Assembly: GCA_026874595.1 (NCBI GenBank)
Contig: CM049309.1
Span: 3,816,076-3,880,075, forward strand
DNA: 64,000 bases
Source: Sipunculus nudus
Taxonomy: Eukaryota; Annelida; Sipuncula; Golfingiida; Sipunculidae
Reading direction: 5' to 3'
Of this stretch, positions 37,433-51,922 are shown piece by piece (within the stretch, counting starts at the first letter, position 1; each line of letters begins with the position of its first letter). A program made the position numbers and the translations under genes. Under the pieces are notes generated by a model. That model was not told where the DNA came from. It did no database searches and saw only the letters and a list, made by a program, of their open reading frames with translations.

Positions 37433-38903
37433 GATGGCCGAGCGGTAAGTAATGAAATATCGGACTTCTCCGTATAAAAGTGTCGGAATTGGACATATCA
37501 GGAAGTTCTCCCTTGGCTACCACAAGATGTCCGTAGTATCCTTAAGTATAAATAAAATCTTTCAATGGAATTTAAAAAAAATAGGGAAATGACTGCAAAC
37601 ACAAATTAAAATTTGAAACATATATTAGAACAGCAGCATTCTCATCACGATCCCTGAGGGTTGAACGTCGAATTTATCAGTAAATAATCTACCCCCTCCG
37701 GTATGATAAAGGTCCTGTTGTCCACAGCATCCTCTAAGAAGCACCTACTGTTCCTCACTGTCTTCAGTCCTCTCCTGCTAAGGGGGTAAGCGTATTGATC
37801 CCACTAACTGCGGAGATCCGTCCGGACGGTTTTTCAGGAATAGCCCCCCGCGAATTCCGTGTGACCTATGGACGGCTCACAACCGAATATTACTACATCT
37901 CCCTGATTGTGCTCCACATTCACCATAAACAAAACAAACACAGGAAGAGAATTGAGATATTGCAGTTTCATTATAATACTTATCTCGATTTTATGAATCT
38001 ATAGAATTCCGAGAATGTGTTTGTGTGTATAAAACGCATTATTATTTAATTTTAGCTAAATTTGACTAACCGTAGTCCATGATCTTCCTTAATACTTTTA
38101 GGTTTCACGAAGAGAAACGTAAATCCGCTGTAAAATCGGGCTTCGTACAACTTACAAGTCCATGATCGCCTTGTTTCACTGAAAATGAGACAAGAATGAC
38201 CGGGTTGCTAACGTGACGACAATAGCAACACCACCGATTCAATGACGTCATGATGTATTAATCTTCAAACGTTCGGTTAGTAATACGTAATACTGAGTGT
38301 TAAATGATGTGATTAATTTTACCTTGCAGAGTGAATGTGTTTGGGGGTTCATAGGGTGCTTAGTTACGAGCCCAGACCGCAGATAGCGACACCTGACGTA
38401 AACAGCAATTTTGTGACGTATTTTTCATCGGCATGGGCGTAGACAACGTATTGCCGCGTGGGTTTGATATGTGATGTGAGGATTGCATGCGGAACAGAGA
38501 CTGGGCCCTGTTATGATTTGCTGCTGCAAGCGTATTGTTACGGACAGTATATTTAGAAAATAATAAAATACTGCAATGTATATTGTTTTTATTCATTTTG
38601 GAATATTTTAGTGAAATCACTGCAGAGTTTAGAGCAAACATATGTGCTGACAGATTTCATAACAAAGCAAATGACCTCGTACATTTCTTGGAAAAATAAA
38701 GAGAAAATATATTTAAAACAAGGATATATAATCGGATTTGCGATTCGTTAGGTTCAAACGATCGATCTTCATAAAAATCAACTTTAAATGCTATACCTTG
38801 TTATATCTGAAAAAACTCAAATGACGTGTGATTGCTTCATTATAATCAAGTGTTATAGATGATGTTTGAATATATTTATTCACAGATCCGAGGGTGGGTA
38901 TAA

Positions 38904-38959
38904 TTTTTTTTTTTTTTTTTTTTTTTTTTTTGCGAAAGGACGGGTGGGGGGGGGGGGGG
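38904..38959. repeat. Poly(dT)/poly(dG) tract of unit 11
   Basis: 28 T, GCGAAAGGACGGGT, 14 G. Unit 15 has a T tract broken by one A, and 11 G. Confidence 0.9.
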
Positions 38960-39675
38960 AGCAGTTCCCGAGACCAGGGAGCAGGCGGTCCTGGCATCTG
39001 GTGCACGCTGGCCGGAACGTTAACCAAAGAATGACTGGAAAATGTGGCATCGTGTCCCGGCTAAAATACAATATAATACAATAAGTGTTTAAAGAACACA
39101 GACACAAAGTCGGAGGATTATGTTGTGTATATACATTATATAAGGATAAAGCAAACGTACGTTAGTTTCTCATGCACCGCGCGCGTGAATTTTCAAAGTG
39201 GATTCAAAATTGTCCCCGATCATATCAAATTTAAATAAAAAAAATATCATGAAATATATTAATTTAAGAAGCGGGTCGGCAATGATTTCTAGAAGAAGCG
39301 CCCAAGAAACCAAACTTTTTTTGGCCTAATGTTAACATTAAAAACACTGTTGAATATTAATTAAAAAAATTTAAAATATAATTCAAAAATTATATTAAAA
39401 AATGAAAATGTACATAACCGAGTCATGTGATGGTTTGTTTTTTTTTATGTTTTTATTGTCCCCGTTAAACACGACTGTTCTGCCACAAATGGACCGAACG
39501 GCTGATGAACGACCTGGACATAAATAAGGGGCCGTATAAGAATAATCGGTCTACCAAATCGTATTAAACAAGAGTTCAGTCTGGCTGTGGCCCAAATTAC
39601 CTGAATCGCATCAAAAAAAGAAAATTGGCAGAATGACATTATATTCTACAAGCTGTTTCAAACAGGTTTTCCAGG

Positions 39676-40565
39676 TTATTGGGGCCGTATAACAAATGGT
39701 TTATGGTGCCCGGGCTATCTCTGCCATTTAACACAGTGAACGGCAGGAACCTTATTACAGGGTTTACTTCTGGGCCACATAACATGGTATTCATACTCGA
39801 AGTATAAAGGGGATTCACTTGGGCCATATAAGAAAGTATGCATCTGGGCCACATAACAAGATATTCACCTTGGCCATATAACAAAAGGTCCATCTCGGCC
39901 ATATAACAGCGTATTCACACGGGCCATATCACGGAGTTTTCTTCTTAATTAAATAGCAATGTACTCACGTGGGCCATATTAAATCGGATTCACCGGGGTC
40001 GTATAAAAAGTTATTTTCCTCTGCCATAATATAAGGTGTCCAAGTCGGCGTTATCATATGAAATTTACCCGCCACGTATAACATAGTATTATTTGGGCCA
40101 TATAATAATGTTTACATAATGGCCAAATAACCTGGTATTCGTCTGCGCTGTATAAAAGGGACTCACTTAGGCCATATAAGAAAGTATGCATCTGGGCCAC
40201 ATAACAAGATATTCACCTTGGCCATATAACAAAAGGTCCATCTCGACCATATAACAGCGTATTCACACGGGCCATATCAAGGGGTTTTCTTCTTAGTTAA
40301 ATAACAATGTACCCACGTGGGCCATATAACATGTATTCACCGGGATCGTATAAAAAGAAAGTTTCCTTGGCCATATATTATATATCGTCCGCTCCGTATA
40401 ACAAAGTATCCAAATGGGCCATATAACAACGTCTCAATCTGGACCATGTAACAGGGTATTTGTTTTGGCCATATACCAAGGAATTCATCGGGGCCGTGTA
40501 ATAAGATTTTCACTAGGGCCAGTATTTTAAGTTTGATTTCGGGCAATATATCAGGGTATCAACAG
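39676..40565. repeat. Minisatellite of unit 11, two sub-blocks, 3' deletion
   Basis: Landmarks at 39,822 and 40,170. About four monomers are missing around 40,380. Confidence 0.9.
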
Positions 40566-42036
40566 GATGGCCAAGCCGGAAATAATGAAATGTTGGATTT
40601 CTCCGTATAAAAGTGTCGGAATTGGACATGTCAGGAAGTTCTCCCTTGGCTACCACAAGATGTCCGTAGTATCCTTAAGTATGAATAAAATCTTTCAATG
40701 GAATTTAAAAAAAAAATAGGGAAATGACTGCAAACACAAATTAAAATTTGAAACATATATTAGAACAGCAGCATTCTCATCACGATCCCTGAGGGTTGAA
40801 AGTCGAATTTATCAGTAAATAATCTACCCCCTCCGATATGATAAAGGTCCTGTTGTCCACAGCATCCTCTAAGAAGCACCTACTGTCCCTCACTGTCTTC
40901 AGTCCTCTCCGGCTAAGGGGGTAAGCGTATTGATCCCACTAACTGCGGAGATCCGTCCGGACGGTTTTTCAGGAATAGCCCCCCGCGAATTCCGTGTGAC
41001 CTATGGACGGCTCACAACCGAATATTACCACATCTCCCTGATTGTGCTCCACACTCACCATAAACAAAACAAACACAGGAAGAGAATTGAGATATTGCAG
41101 TTTCATAATAATACTTATCTCGATTTTCTGAATCTATAGAATTCCGAGAATGTGTTTGTGTGTATAAAACGCATTATTATGTAATTTTAGCTACATTTGA
41201 CTAACCTTAGTCCATGATCTTCCTTATTACTTTTTTTTCACGAAGAGATACGTAAATCCGCTGTAAAATCGGGCTTCGTACAACTTACAAGTCCATGATC
41301 GCCTTGTTTCACTGAAAATGAGACAAGAATGACCGGGTTGCTAACGTGACGACAATAGCAACACCTGCGATTCAATGACGTCACGATGTTTTAATCTTCA
41401 AACGTTCGGCTAGTAATACGTAATACTGAATGTTAAAAGATGTCATTAATTTTATCTTGCAGAGTGAATGTGTTTGGGGGTTCATAGGGTGCTTAGTTAC
41501 GAGCCCAGACCGCAGATGGCGACACCTGACGTAAACAGCAATTTTGTGACGTATTTTTCATCGGCATGGGCGTAGACAACGTATTGCGACGTGGGTTTGT
41601 TATGTGATATGTGAGGATTGCATGCGGAACAGAGACTGGACCCTGTTATGATTTGCTGCTGCAAGCGTATTGTTACAGTACATTTAGAAAATAATAAAAT
41701 ACGTACTGCAATGTATATTGTTTTTATTCATTTTGGAATATTTTAGTGAAATCACTGCAGAGTTGAGAGCAAACATATGTGCTGACAGATTTTATGACAA
41801 AGCAAATGACCTCGTACATTTCTTGGAAAAATAAAGAGAAAATATATTTAAAACAAGGATATATAATTGGATTTGCGATTCATTAGATTCAAACGATCGA
41901 TCTTCATAAAAATCAACTTTAAATGCAATACCTTGTTAAATCTGAAAAAAACTCAAATGACGTGTGATTGCTTTGTTATAATCAAGTGTTATAGATGATG
42001 TTTGAATACATTTATTCACAGATCCGAGGGTGGGTA

Positions 42037-42085
42037 TTTTTTTTTTTTTTTTTTTTTGCGGAAGAACGGGGTGAGGGGGGGGGGG
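42037..42085. repeat. Poly(dT)/poly(dG) tract of unit 12
   Basis: 21 T, the unit-9 type spacer, 11 G. Confidence 0.9.
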
Positions 42086-42801
42086 AGCAGTTCCCGAGAC
42101 CAGGGAGCAGGCGGTCCTGGCATCTGGTGCACGCTGGCCGGAACATTAACCAAAGAATGAATGGAAAACGTGGCATCGTGTCCCTTCTAAAATACAATAT
42201 AATATAATAAGTGTCTGAACAATAGAACACCTCGAGTCGGAGGATTATGTTGTGTATATACATTATATAAGGATAAAACAAACGTACGTTAGTTTCTCAT
42301 AAACCGCCCGCATGAATTTTCAGAGTGGATTCAAAATTGTCCTTGATCATATCAAATTTAAATAAAAAAAATATCATGAAATATATTAATTTAAGAAGCG
42401 GGTCGGCAATGATTTCTAGAAGAAGCGGCCAAGAAACCAAACTTTTTTTGGCCTAATGTTAACATTAAAAACACTTTTGAATATTTATTAAAAAAATTAA
42501 AAATATAATTAAAAAATTATATTAAAAAAAATTAAAATGTACATAACCGAGTCATGTGATGGGTTGTTTTTTTATGTTTTTATTGTCCCCGTTAAACACG
42601 ACTGTTCTGCAACAAATCGACCGAACGGCTGATGAACGACCTGGACATAAATAAGGGGCCGTATAAGATTAAGCGGTCTACCAAATCGTATTAAACAAGA
42701 GTTCAGTCTGGCTGTGGCCAAAATTACCTGAATCGCATCAAAAAAGAAAATTGGCAGAATGACATTATATTCTATAGACTGTTTCAAACAGGTTTTTTAG
42801 G

Positions 42802-43795
42802 TTATTGGGGCCTTATAACAAATGGTTTATGGTGCCCGGGCTATCTCTGCCATTTAACACAGTGATCGGCAGGAACCTTATTACAGGGTTTACTTCTGGG
42901 CCACATAACATGGTATTCATACTCGAAGTATAAAAGGGATTCACTTGGGCCATATCAGAAAGTATGCATCTTGGTCACACGACAAGAAATTCACCTTGGC
43001 CATATAACAAAAGGTCCATCTCGGCCATACAACAGCGTATTCACACGGGCCATATCACGGAGTTTTCTTCTTAGTTAAATAGCAATGTACTCACGTGGGC
43101 CATATAAAATCGGATTCAGCGGGGTCGTATAAAAAGTTAGTTTCCTCTGCCATAATATAAGGTGTCCAACTCGGCGTTATCATATGAAATTCACCCGCCA
43201 CGTATAACATAGTATTATTTGGGCCATATAATAATGTTTACATAAGAGCCATATAACCTGGTATTCGTCCGCGCTGTATAAAGGGATTCACTTGGGCCAT
43301 ATAAGAAAGTATGCATCTGGGCCACATAACAAGATATTCATCTTGGCCATATAACAAGGTTTCAATCTCGGCCATACAACAGCGTATTCACACGGGCCAT
43401 ATCAAGGGGTTTTCTTCTTAGTTAAATAACAATGTACCCACGTGGGCCATATAACTTGTATTCACCAGGGTCGTATAAAAAGAAAGTTTCCTTGGCCATA
43501 TATTAAGAAATCCATCTCGGCTTATCATATGGTATTCACCCGCCACGTATAATATTGTATTAATAAGGACCATATAATAATATTTTCATGAGGGCCATAT
43601 ATAATAACATGGTATTCGTCCGCTCCGTATAACAAAGTATCCAAATGGGCCTTATAACAACGTCTCAATCTGGACCATGTAACAGGGTATTTTTTTTGCC
43701 ATATATCAAGGAATTCACCGTGGCCGTGTAACAAGATTTTCACTAGGGCCAGTATTTTAAGTTTAATTTCGGGCAATATACCAGGGTATCAACAG
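42802..43795. repeat. Minisatellite of unit 12, two sub-blocks
   Basis: Landmarks at 42,948 (variant CATATCAGAAAG) and 43,295. Confidence 0.9.
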
Positions 43796-45268
43796 GATGG
43801 CCGAACGGGAAGTAATGAAATGTCGGACTTCTCCGTATAAAAGTGCCGGAATTGGACATATCAGGAAGTTCTCCCTTGGCTACCACAAGATGTCCGTAGT
43901 ATCCCTAAGTATAAATAAAATCTTTCAATGGAATTTAAAAAAAAATAGGGAAATGACTGCAAACACAAATTAAAATTTGAAACATATATTAGAACAGCAG
44001 CATTCTCATCACGATCCCTGAGGGTTGAACGTCGAATTTATCAGTAAATAATCTACCCCCTCCGGTATGATAAAGGTCCTGTTGTCCACAGCATCCTCTA
44101 AGAAGCACCTACTGTCCCTCACTGTCTTCAGTCCTCTCCGGCTAAGGGGGTAAGCGTATTGATCCCACTAACTGCGGAGATCCGTCCGGACGGTTTTTCA
44201 GGAATAGCCCCCCGCGAATTCCCTGTGACCTATGGCAGCTCAGAACCGAATATTACCACATCTCCCTGATTGTGCTCCACACTCACCATAAACAAAACAA
44301 ACACAGGAAGAGAATTGAGATATTGCAGTTTTATAATAATACTTATCTCGATTTTATGAATCTAAAGAATTCCGAGAATGTGTTTGTGTGTATAAAACGC
44401 ATTATTATGTAATTTTAGCTAAATTTGACTAACCGTAGTCCATGATCTTCCTTAATACTTTTTGGTTTCACGAAGAGATACGTAAATCCGCTGTAAAATC
44501 GGGCTTCGTACAACTTACAAGTCCATGATCGCCTTGTTTCACTGAAACTGAGACAAGAATGACCGGGTTGCTAACGTGACGACAATAGCAACACCACCGA
44601 TTCAATGACGTCATGATGTTTTATTCTTCAAACGTTCGGCTAGTAATACGTAATACTGAGTGTTAAATGATGTGATTAATTTTACCTTGCAGAGTGAATG
44701 TGTTTGGGAGTTCATAGGGTGCTTAGTTACGAGCCCAGACCGCAGATGGCGACACCTGACGTAAACAGCAATTTTGTGACGTATTTTTCATCGGCATGGG
44801 CGTAGACAACGTATTGCCACGTGGGTTTGTTATGTGATGTGAGGATTGCATGCGGAACAGAGACTGGGCCCTGTCATGATTTGCTGCTGCAAGCGTATTG
44901 TTACGGACAGTATATTTAGAAAATAATAAAATATTGCAATGTATATTGTTTTTATTCAATTTGGAATATTTTAGTGAAATCACTGCAGAGTTGAGAGCAA
45001 ACATATGTGCTGACAGATTTTATAACAAAGCAAATGACCTCGTACATTTCTTGGAAAAATAAAGAGAAAATATATTTCAAACAAGGATATATATTCGGAT
45101 TTGCGATTCGTCAGGTTCAAACGATCGATCTTCATAAAAATCAACTTTAAATGCAATACCTTGTTAAATCTGAAAAAAAAAAACTCAAATGACGTGTGAT
45201 TGCTTTATTATAATCAAGTGTTATAGATGATGTTTGAATACATTTATTCACAGATCCGAGGGTGGGTA

Positions 45269-45323
45269 TTTTTTTTTTTTTTTTTTTTTTTTTATGCGGA
45301 AGGACGGATGGGGGGGGGGGGGG
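45269..45323. repeat. Poly(dT)/poly(dG) tract of unit 13
   Basis: 25 T, ATGCGGAAGGACGGAT, 14 G. Confidence 0.9.
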
Positions 45324-46042
45324 AAACAATTCCCGAGACCAGGGAGCAGGCGGTCCTGGCATCTGCTGCACGCTGGCCGTAACGTTAACTAAAGAATGAC
45401 TGGAAAACGTGGCATCGTGTCCCGGCTAAAATACAATATAATACAATAAGTGTCTGAACAATAGAACACAGACCCAAAGTCGGAGGATTATGTTGTGTAT
45501 ATACATTATATAAGGATAAAGCAAACGTACGTTAGTTTCTCATGCACCGCGCGCGTGAATTTTCAAAGTGGGTTCAAAACTGTCCCCGATTATATCAAAT
45601 TTAAATTTTAAAAAATCATGAAATATATTAATTTAAGAAGCGGGTCGGCAATGATTTCTAGAAGAAGCGCCCAAGAAACCAAAATTTTTTTTGACTAATG
45701 TTAACATTAAAAACACCGTTGAATATTTATTAAAAAAATTAAAAATATAATTAAAAAATTATATTAAAAAAAATGAAAATGTACATAACCGAGTCATGTG
45801 ATGGGTTTTTTTTTATGTTTTTATTATCCCCGTTAAACACGACTGTTCTGCCACAAATGGACCGAACGGCTGATGAACGACCTGGACATAAATAAGGGGC
45901 CGTATAAGAATAAGCGGTCTACCAAATCGTATTAAACAAGAGTTCAGTCTGGCTGTGGCCCAAATTACCTGAATCGCATCAAAAAAGAAAATTGGCAGAA
46001 TGACATTATATTCTACAGGCTGTTTCAAACAGGTTTTCCAGG

Positions 46043-47732
46043 TTATTGGGGCCGTATAACAAATGGTTTATGGTGCCCGGAATATCTCTGCCATTTAACA
46101 CAGTGATCGGCAGGAACCTTATTACAGGGTTTACTTCTGGGCCACATAACATGGTATTCATACTCGACGTATAAAAGGGATTCACTTGGGCCATATAAGA
46201 AAGTATGCATCTTGGCCACACAACAAGAAATTCACCTTGGCCATATAACAAAAGGTCCATCTCGGCCATATAACAGCGTATTCACACGGGCCATATCACG
46301 GAGTTTTCTTCTTAGTTCAATAGCAATGTACTCACGTGGGCCATATAAAATCGGATTCAGCGGGGTCGTATAAAAAGTTAGTTTCCTCTGCCATAATACA
46401 AGGTGTCCAACTCGGCGTTATCATATGGAATTCACCCGCCACGTATAACATAGTATTATTTGGGCCATATAATAATGTTAACATAAGGGCCATATAACCT
46501 GGTATTCGTACGCGCTTATAAAAGGGATTCACTTGGGCCATATAAGAAAGTATGTATCTTGGCCACACAACAAGAAATATACCTTGGCCATATAACAAAA
46601 GGTCCATCTCGGCCATATAACAGCGTATTCACACGGGCCATATCACGGAGTTTTCTTCTTAGTTACATAGCAATGATTCTCACGTGGGCCATATAAAATC
46701 GGATTCACCGGGGTCGTATAAAAAATTAGTTTCCTGTGCCATAATATAAGGTGTCCAACTCGGCGTTATCATATGGAATTCACCCGCCACGTATAACATA
46801 GTATTATTTGGGCCATATAATAATGTTTACATAAGGGCCATATAACCTGGTATTCGTCGGCGCTGTATAAAAGGGATTCATTTGGGCCATATAAGAAAGT
46901 ATGCATCTGGGCCACATAACAAGATATTTACCTTGGCCATATAACAAGGTTTCAATCTCGGCCATACAACAGCGTATTCACACGGGCCATATCACGGGGT
47001 TTTCTTCTTAGTTAAATAACAATGTACCCACGTGGGCCATATAAAATCGGATTCACCGGGGTCGTATAAAAAGTTAGTTTCCTCTGCCATAATATAAGGT
47101 GTCCAACTCGGCGATATCATATGGAATTCATCCGCCACGTATAACATAGTATTATTTGGGCCATATAATAATGTTTACATGAGGGCCATATAACCTGGTA
47201 TTCGTCGGCGCTGTATAGAGCGATTCACTTGGGCCATATGAGAAAGTATGCATCTGGGCCACATAACAAGATATTCACCTTGGCCATATAACAAGGTTTC
47301 AATCTCGGCCATACAACAGCGTATTCACACGGGCCATATCAAGGGGTTTTCTTCTTCGTTAATAACAATTTACCCACACGGGCCATATAACATGTATTCA
47401 CCGGGGTCGTATAAAAAGAAAGTTTCCTTGGCCATTTATTAAGAAATCCATCTCGGCTTATCATATGGTATTCACCCGCCACGTATAATATAGTATTAAT
47501 AAGGACCATATAATACTATTTTCATGACGGCCATATATAATAACATGGTATTCGTCCGCTCCGTATAACAAAGTATCCAAATGGGCCATATAACAACGTC
47601 TCCATCTGGAACATGTAACAGGGTATTTGTTTTGACCATATATCAAGGAATTCACCGGGGCCGTGTAACAAGATTTTTACTAAGGCCAATATTTAAAGTT
47701 TAATTTCGGGCAATATACCAGGGTATCAACAG
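46043..47732. repeat. Minisatellite of unit 13, four sub-blocks
   Basis: Landmarks at 46,189, 46,536, 46,885 and 47,232. Each is 12,975 bp from the corresponding landmark of unit 9. Confidence 0.9.
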
Positions 47733-49206
47733 GATGGCCGAGCCGGAAGTAATGAAATGTCGGACTTCTCCGTATAAAAGTGTCGGAATTGGACATATCA
47801 GGAAGTTCTCCCTTGGCTACCACAAGATGTCCGTAGTATCCTTAAGTATAAATAAAATCTTTCAATGGAATTTAAAAAAAATAGGGAAATGACTGCAAAC
47901 ACAAATTAAAATTTGAAACATATATTAGAACAGCAGCATTCTCATCACGATCCCTGAGGGTTGAACGTCGAATTTATCAGTAAATAATCTACCCCCTCCG
48001 GTATGATAAAGGTCCTGTTGTCCACAGCATCCTCTAAGAAGCACCTACTGTCCCACACTGTCTTCAGTCCTCTCCGGCTAAGGGGGTAAGCGTATTGATC
48101 CCACTATCTTCGGCGATCCGTCCGGACGGTTTTTCAGGAATAGACCCCCGCGAATTCCCTGTGACCTATGGACGGCTCAGAACCGAATATTACCACATCT
48201 CCCTGATTGTGCTCCACACTCACCATAAACAAAACAAACACAGGAAGAGAATTGAGATATTGCAGTTTCATAATAATACTTATCTCGATTTTCTGAATCT
48301 ATAGAATTCCGAGAATGTGTTTGTGTGTATAAAACGCATTATTATGTAATTTTAGCTAAATTTGACTAACCGTAGTCCATGATCTTCCTTAATACTTTTT
48401 GGTTTCACGAAGAGATACGTAAATCCGCTGTTAAATTGGGCTTCGTACAACTTACAAGTCCATGATCGCCTAAATTGTTTCACTGAAACTGAGACAAGAA
48501 TGACCGGGTTGCTAACGTGACGACAATAGCAACACCACCGATTCAATGACGTCATGATGTTTTAATCTTCAAACGTTCGGCTAGTAATACGTAATACTGA
48601 GTGTTAAATGATGTGATTAATTTTACCTTGCAGAGTGAATGTGTTTGGGGGTTCATAGGGTGCTTAGTTACGAGCCCAGACCGCAGATGGCGACCTAAAC
48701 AGCAATTTTGTGACGTATTTTTCATCGGCATGGGCGTAGACAACGTATTGCCACGTGGGTTTGTTATGTGATGTGAGGATTGCATGCGGAGCAGAGACTG
48801 GGCCCTGTTATGATTTGCTGCTGCAAGCGTATTGTTACGGACAGTATATTTAGAAAATAATAAAATACTGCAATGTATATTGTTTATATTCATTTTGGAA
48901 TATTTTAGTGAAATCACTGCAGAGTTGAGAGCAAACATATGTGCTGACAGATTTTATAACAAAGCAAATGACCTCGTACATTTCTTGGAAAAATAAAGAG
49001 AAAATATATATTTAAAACAAGGATATAAAATCGGATTTGCGATTTGTTAGGTTCAAACGATCGATCTTCATAAAAATCAACTTTAAATGCAATATACCTT
49101 TTTACATCTGAAAAAAACCTCAAATGACGTGTGATTGCTTTATTATAATCAAGTGTTATAGATGATGTTTGAATACATTTATTCACAGATCCGAGGGTTG
49201 GTATGA

Positions 49207-49256
49207 TTTTTTTTTTTTTTTTTTTTTTGAGGAAGGACGGGTGGGGGGGGGGGGGG
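49207..49256. repeat. Poly(dT)/poly(dG) tract of unit 14
   Basis: 22 T, GAGGAAGGACGGGT, 14 G. Confidence 0.9.
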
Positions 49257-49977
49257 AGCAGTTCCTGAGACCAGGGAGCAGGCGGTCCTGGCATCTGGTG
49301 CACGCTGGCCGGAACGTTAACCAAAGAATGACTGGAAAACGTGGCATCGTGTCCCGGCTAAAATACAATATAATACAATAAGTGTCTGAACAATAGAACA
49401 CAGACACAAAGTCGGAGGATTATGTTGTGTGTATACATTATATAAGCATAAAGAAAACGTACATTAGTTTCTCATGCAACGCGCGCGTGAATTTTCAAAG
49501 TGGATTCAAAATTGTCCCCGATCATATCAAATTTAAATTTTAAAAAATATTATGAAATATATTAATTTAAGAAGCGGGTCGGCAATGATTTCTAGAAGAA
49601 GCGCCCAAGAAACCAAACTTTTTTTTGACTAATGTTAACATTAAAAACACCGTTGAATATTTATTAAAAAAATTAAAAATATAATTAAAAAATAATATTT
49701 AAAAAAATGAAAATGTACATAACCGAGTCATGTGATGGGTTGTTTTTTTATGTTTTTATTGTCCCCGTTAAACACGACTGTTCTGCCACAAATGGACCGA
49801 ACGGCTGATGAACGACCTGGACATAAATAAGGGGCCGTATAAGAATAAGCGGTCTACCAAATCGTACTAAACAAGAGTTCAGTCTGGCTGTGGCCCAAAT
49901 TACCTGAATCGCATCAACAAAGAAAATTGGCAGAATGACATTGTATTCTACAGGCTGTTTCAAACAGGTTTTCTAGG

Positions 49978-50401
49978 TTATTGGGGCCGTCGAACAAATG
50001 GTTTATGGTGCCCGGGATATCTCTGCCATTTAACACAGTGATCGGCAGTAACCTTATTACAGGGTTTACTTCTGGGCCACATAACATGGTATTCATACTC
50101 GAAGTATAAAAGGGATTCACTTGGGCCATATAAGAAAGTATGTGATGCCACGTATAATATAGTATTAATAAGGACCATATAATAATATTTTCATGAGGGC
50201 CATATATAATAACATGGTATTCGTCCGCTCCGTATAACAAAGTATCCAAATGGGCCATATAACATCGTCTCAATCTGGACCATGTAACAGGGTATTTGTT
50301 TTGGCCATATATCAAGGAATTCACCGGGGCCGTGTAAGAAGATTTTCACTAGGGCCAGTATTTTAAGTTTAATTTCGGGCAATATACCAGGGTTTCAACA
50401 G
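49978..50401. repeat. Minisatellite of unit 14, truncated
   Basis: Landmark at 50,124, broken in the same way as in unit 10. Confidence 0.9.
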
Positions 50402-51873
50402 GATGGCCGAGCGGGAAGTAATGAAATATCGGACTTCTCCGTATAAAAGTGTCGGAATTGGACATATCAGGAAGTTCTCCCTTGGCTACCACAAGATGTC
50501 CGTAGTATCCCTAAGTATAAATAAAATCTTTCAATGGAATTTAAAAAAAATAGGGAAATGACTGCAAACACAAATTAAAATTTGAAACATATATTAGAAC
50601 AGCAGCATTCTCATCACGATCCCTGAGGGTTGAACGTCGAATTTATCAGTAAATAATCTACCCCCTCCGGTATGATAAAGGTCCTGTTGTCCACAGCATC
50701 CTCTAAGAAGCACCTACTGTTCCTCACTGTCTTCAGTCCTCTCCTGCTAAGGGGGTAAGCGTATTGATCCCACTAACTACGGAGATCCGTCCGGACGGTT
50801 TTTCAGGAATAGCCCCCCGCGAATTCCGTGTGACCTATGGACGGCTCACAACCGAATATTACTACATCTCCCTGATTGGGCTCCACATTCACCATAAACA
50901 AAACAAACACAGGAAGAGAATTGAGATATTGCAGTTTCATTATAATACTTATCTCGATTTTATGAATCTATAGAATTCCGAGAATGTGTTTGTGTGTATA
51001 AAACGCATTATTATTTAATTTTAGCTAAATTTGACTAACCGTAGTCCATGATCTTCCTTAATACTTTTAGGTTTCACGAAGAGAAACGTAAATCCGCTGT
51101 AAAATCGGGCTTCGTACAACTTACAAGTCCATGATCGCCTTGTTTCACTGAAAATGAGACAAGAATGACCGGGTTGCTAACGTGACGACAATAGCAACAC
51201 CACCGATTCAATGACGTCATGATGTATTAATCTTCAAACGTTCGGTTAGTAATACGTAATACTGAGTGTTAAATGATGTGATTAATTTTACCTTGCAGAG
51301 TGAATGTGTTTGGGGGTTCATAGGGTGCTTAGTTACGAGCCCAGACCGCAGATAGCGACACCTGACGTAAACAGCAATTTTGTGACGTATTTTTCATCGG
51401 CATGGGCGTAGACAACGTATTGCCGCGTGGGTTTGATATGTGATGTGAGGATTGCATGCGGAACAGAGACTGGGCCCTGTTATGATTTGCTGCTGCAAGC
51501 GTATTGTTACGGACAGTATATTTAGAAAATAATAAAATACTGCAATGTATATTGTTTTTATTCATTTTGGAATATTTTAGTGAAATCACTGCAGAGTTGA
51601 GAGCAAACATATGTGCTGACAGATTTCATAACAAAGCAAATGACCTCGTACATTTCTTGGAAAAATAAAGAGAAAATATATTTAAAACAAGGATATATAA
51701 TCGGATTTGCGATTCGTTAGGTTCAAACGATCGATCTTCATAAAAATCAACTTTAAATGCTATACCTTGTTATATCTGAAAAAAACCTCAAATGACGTGT
51801 GATTGCTTCATTATAATCAAGTGTTATAGATGATGTTTGAATATATTTATTCACAGATCCGAGGGTGGGTATA

Positions 51874-51922
51874 TTTTTTTATTTTTTTTTTTTTTTTGCG
51901 AAAGGACGGGTGGGGGGGGGGG
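51874..51922. repeat. Poly(dT)/poly(dG) tract of unit 15
   Basis: 7 T, A, 16 T, then spacer and 11 G. Confidence 0.9.

Larger units (their letters stand above)
37433..40565 (+). repeat. Macrosatellite unit 11 (3,133 bp)
   Basis: Two sub-blocks, but ~100 bp shorter than its near copy unit 15 because of a deletion at about 40,378 (GGCCATATATTA joins TATATCGTCCGCTCCG). T tract 38904-38931 (28, the longest), G tract 38946-38959 (14). Confidence 0.9.
40566..43795 (+). repeat. Macrosatellite unit 12 (3,230 bp), mosaic
   Basis: Its first ~790 bp match unit 16 (GATGGCCAAGCCGG, ATGTTGGATTTC). From about 41,350 to 42,850 it matches unit 9 (AACACCTGCGATTC, same T/G spacer). From about 42,930 it matches units 3 and 5 (CATATCAGAAAG, GGTCACACGACAAG). 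T tract 42037-42057 (21), G tract 42075-42085 (11). Near 42,229 CACCTCGAGTCGG replaces CACAGACACAAAGTCGG, unique to this unit. Confidence 0.9.
43796..47732 (+). repeat. Macrosatellite unit 13 (3,937 bp), four sub-blocks
   Basis: The left half resembles units 4 and 6 (GATGGCCGAACGG, GTGCCGG). From about 46,095 it is nearly identical to unit 9. T tract 45269-45293 (25), G tract 45310-45323 (14), followed by AAACAATTCCCGAG instead of the usual AGCAGTTCCCGAG. Confidence 0.9.
47733..50401 (+). repeat. Macrosatellite unit 14 (2,669 bp), near copy of unit 10
   Basis: It shares all special marks of unit 10: the truncated minisatellite, GCGACCTAAAC, and the extra AAA. T tract 49207-49228 (22), G tract 49243-49256 (14, against 20 in unit 10). 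Near 49,621 TTTTTTTTGACTAATG replaces TTTTTTTGGCCTAATG, as in unit 13. Confidence 0.9.
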
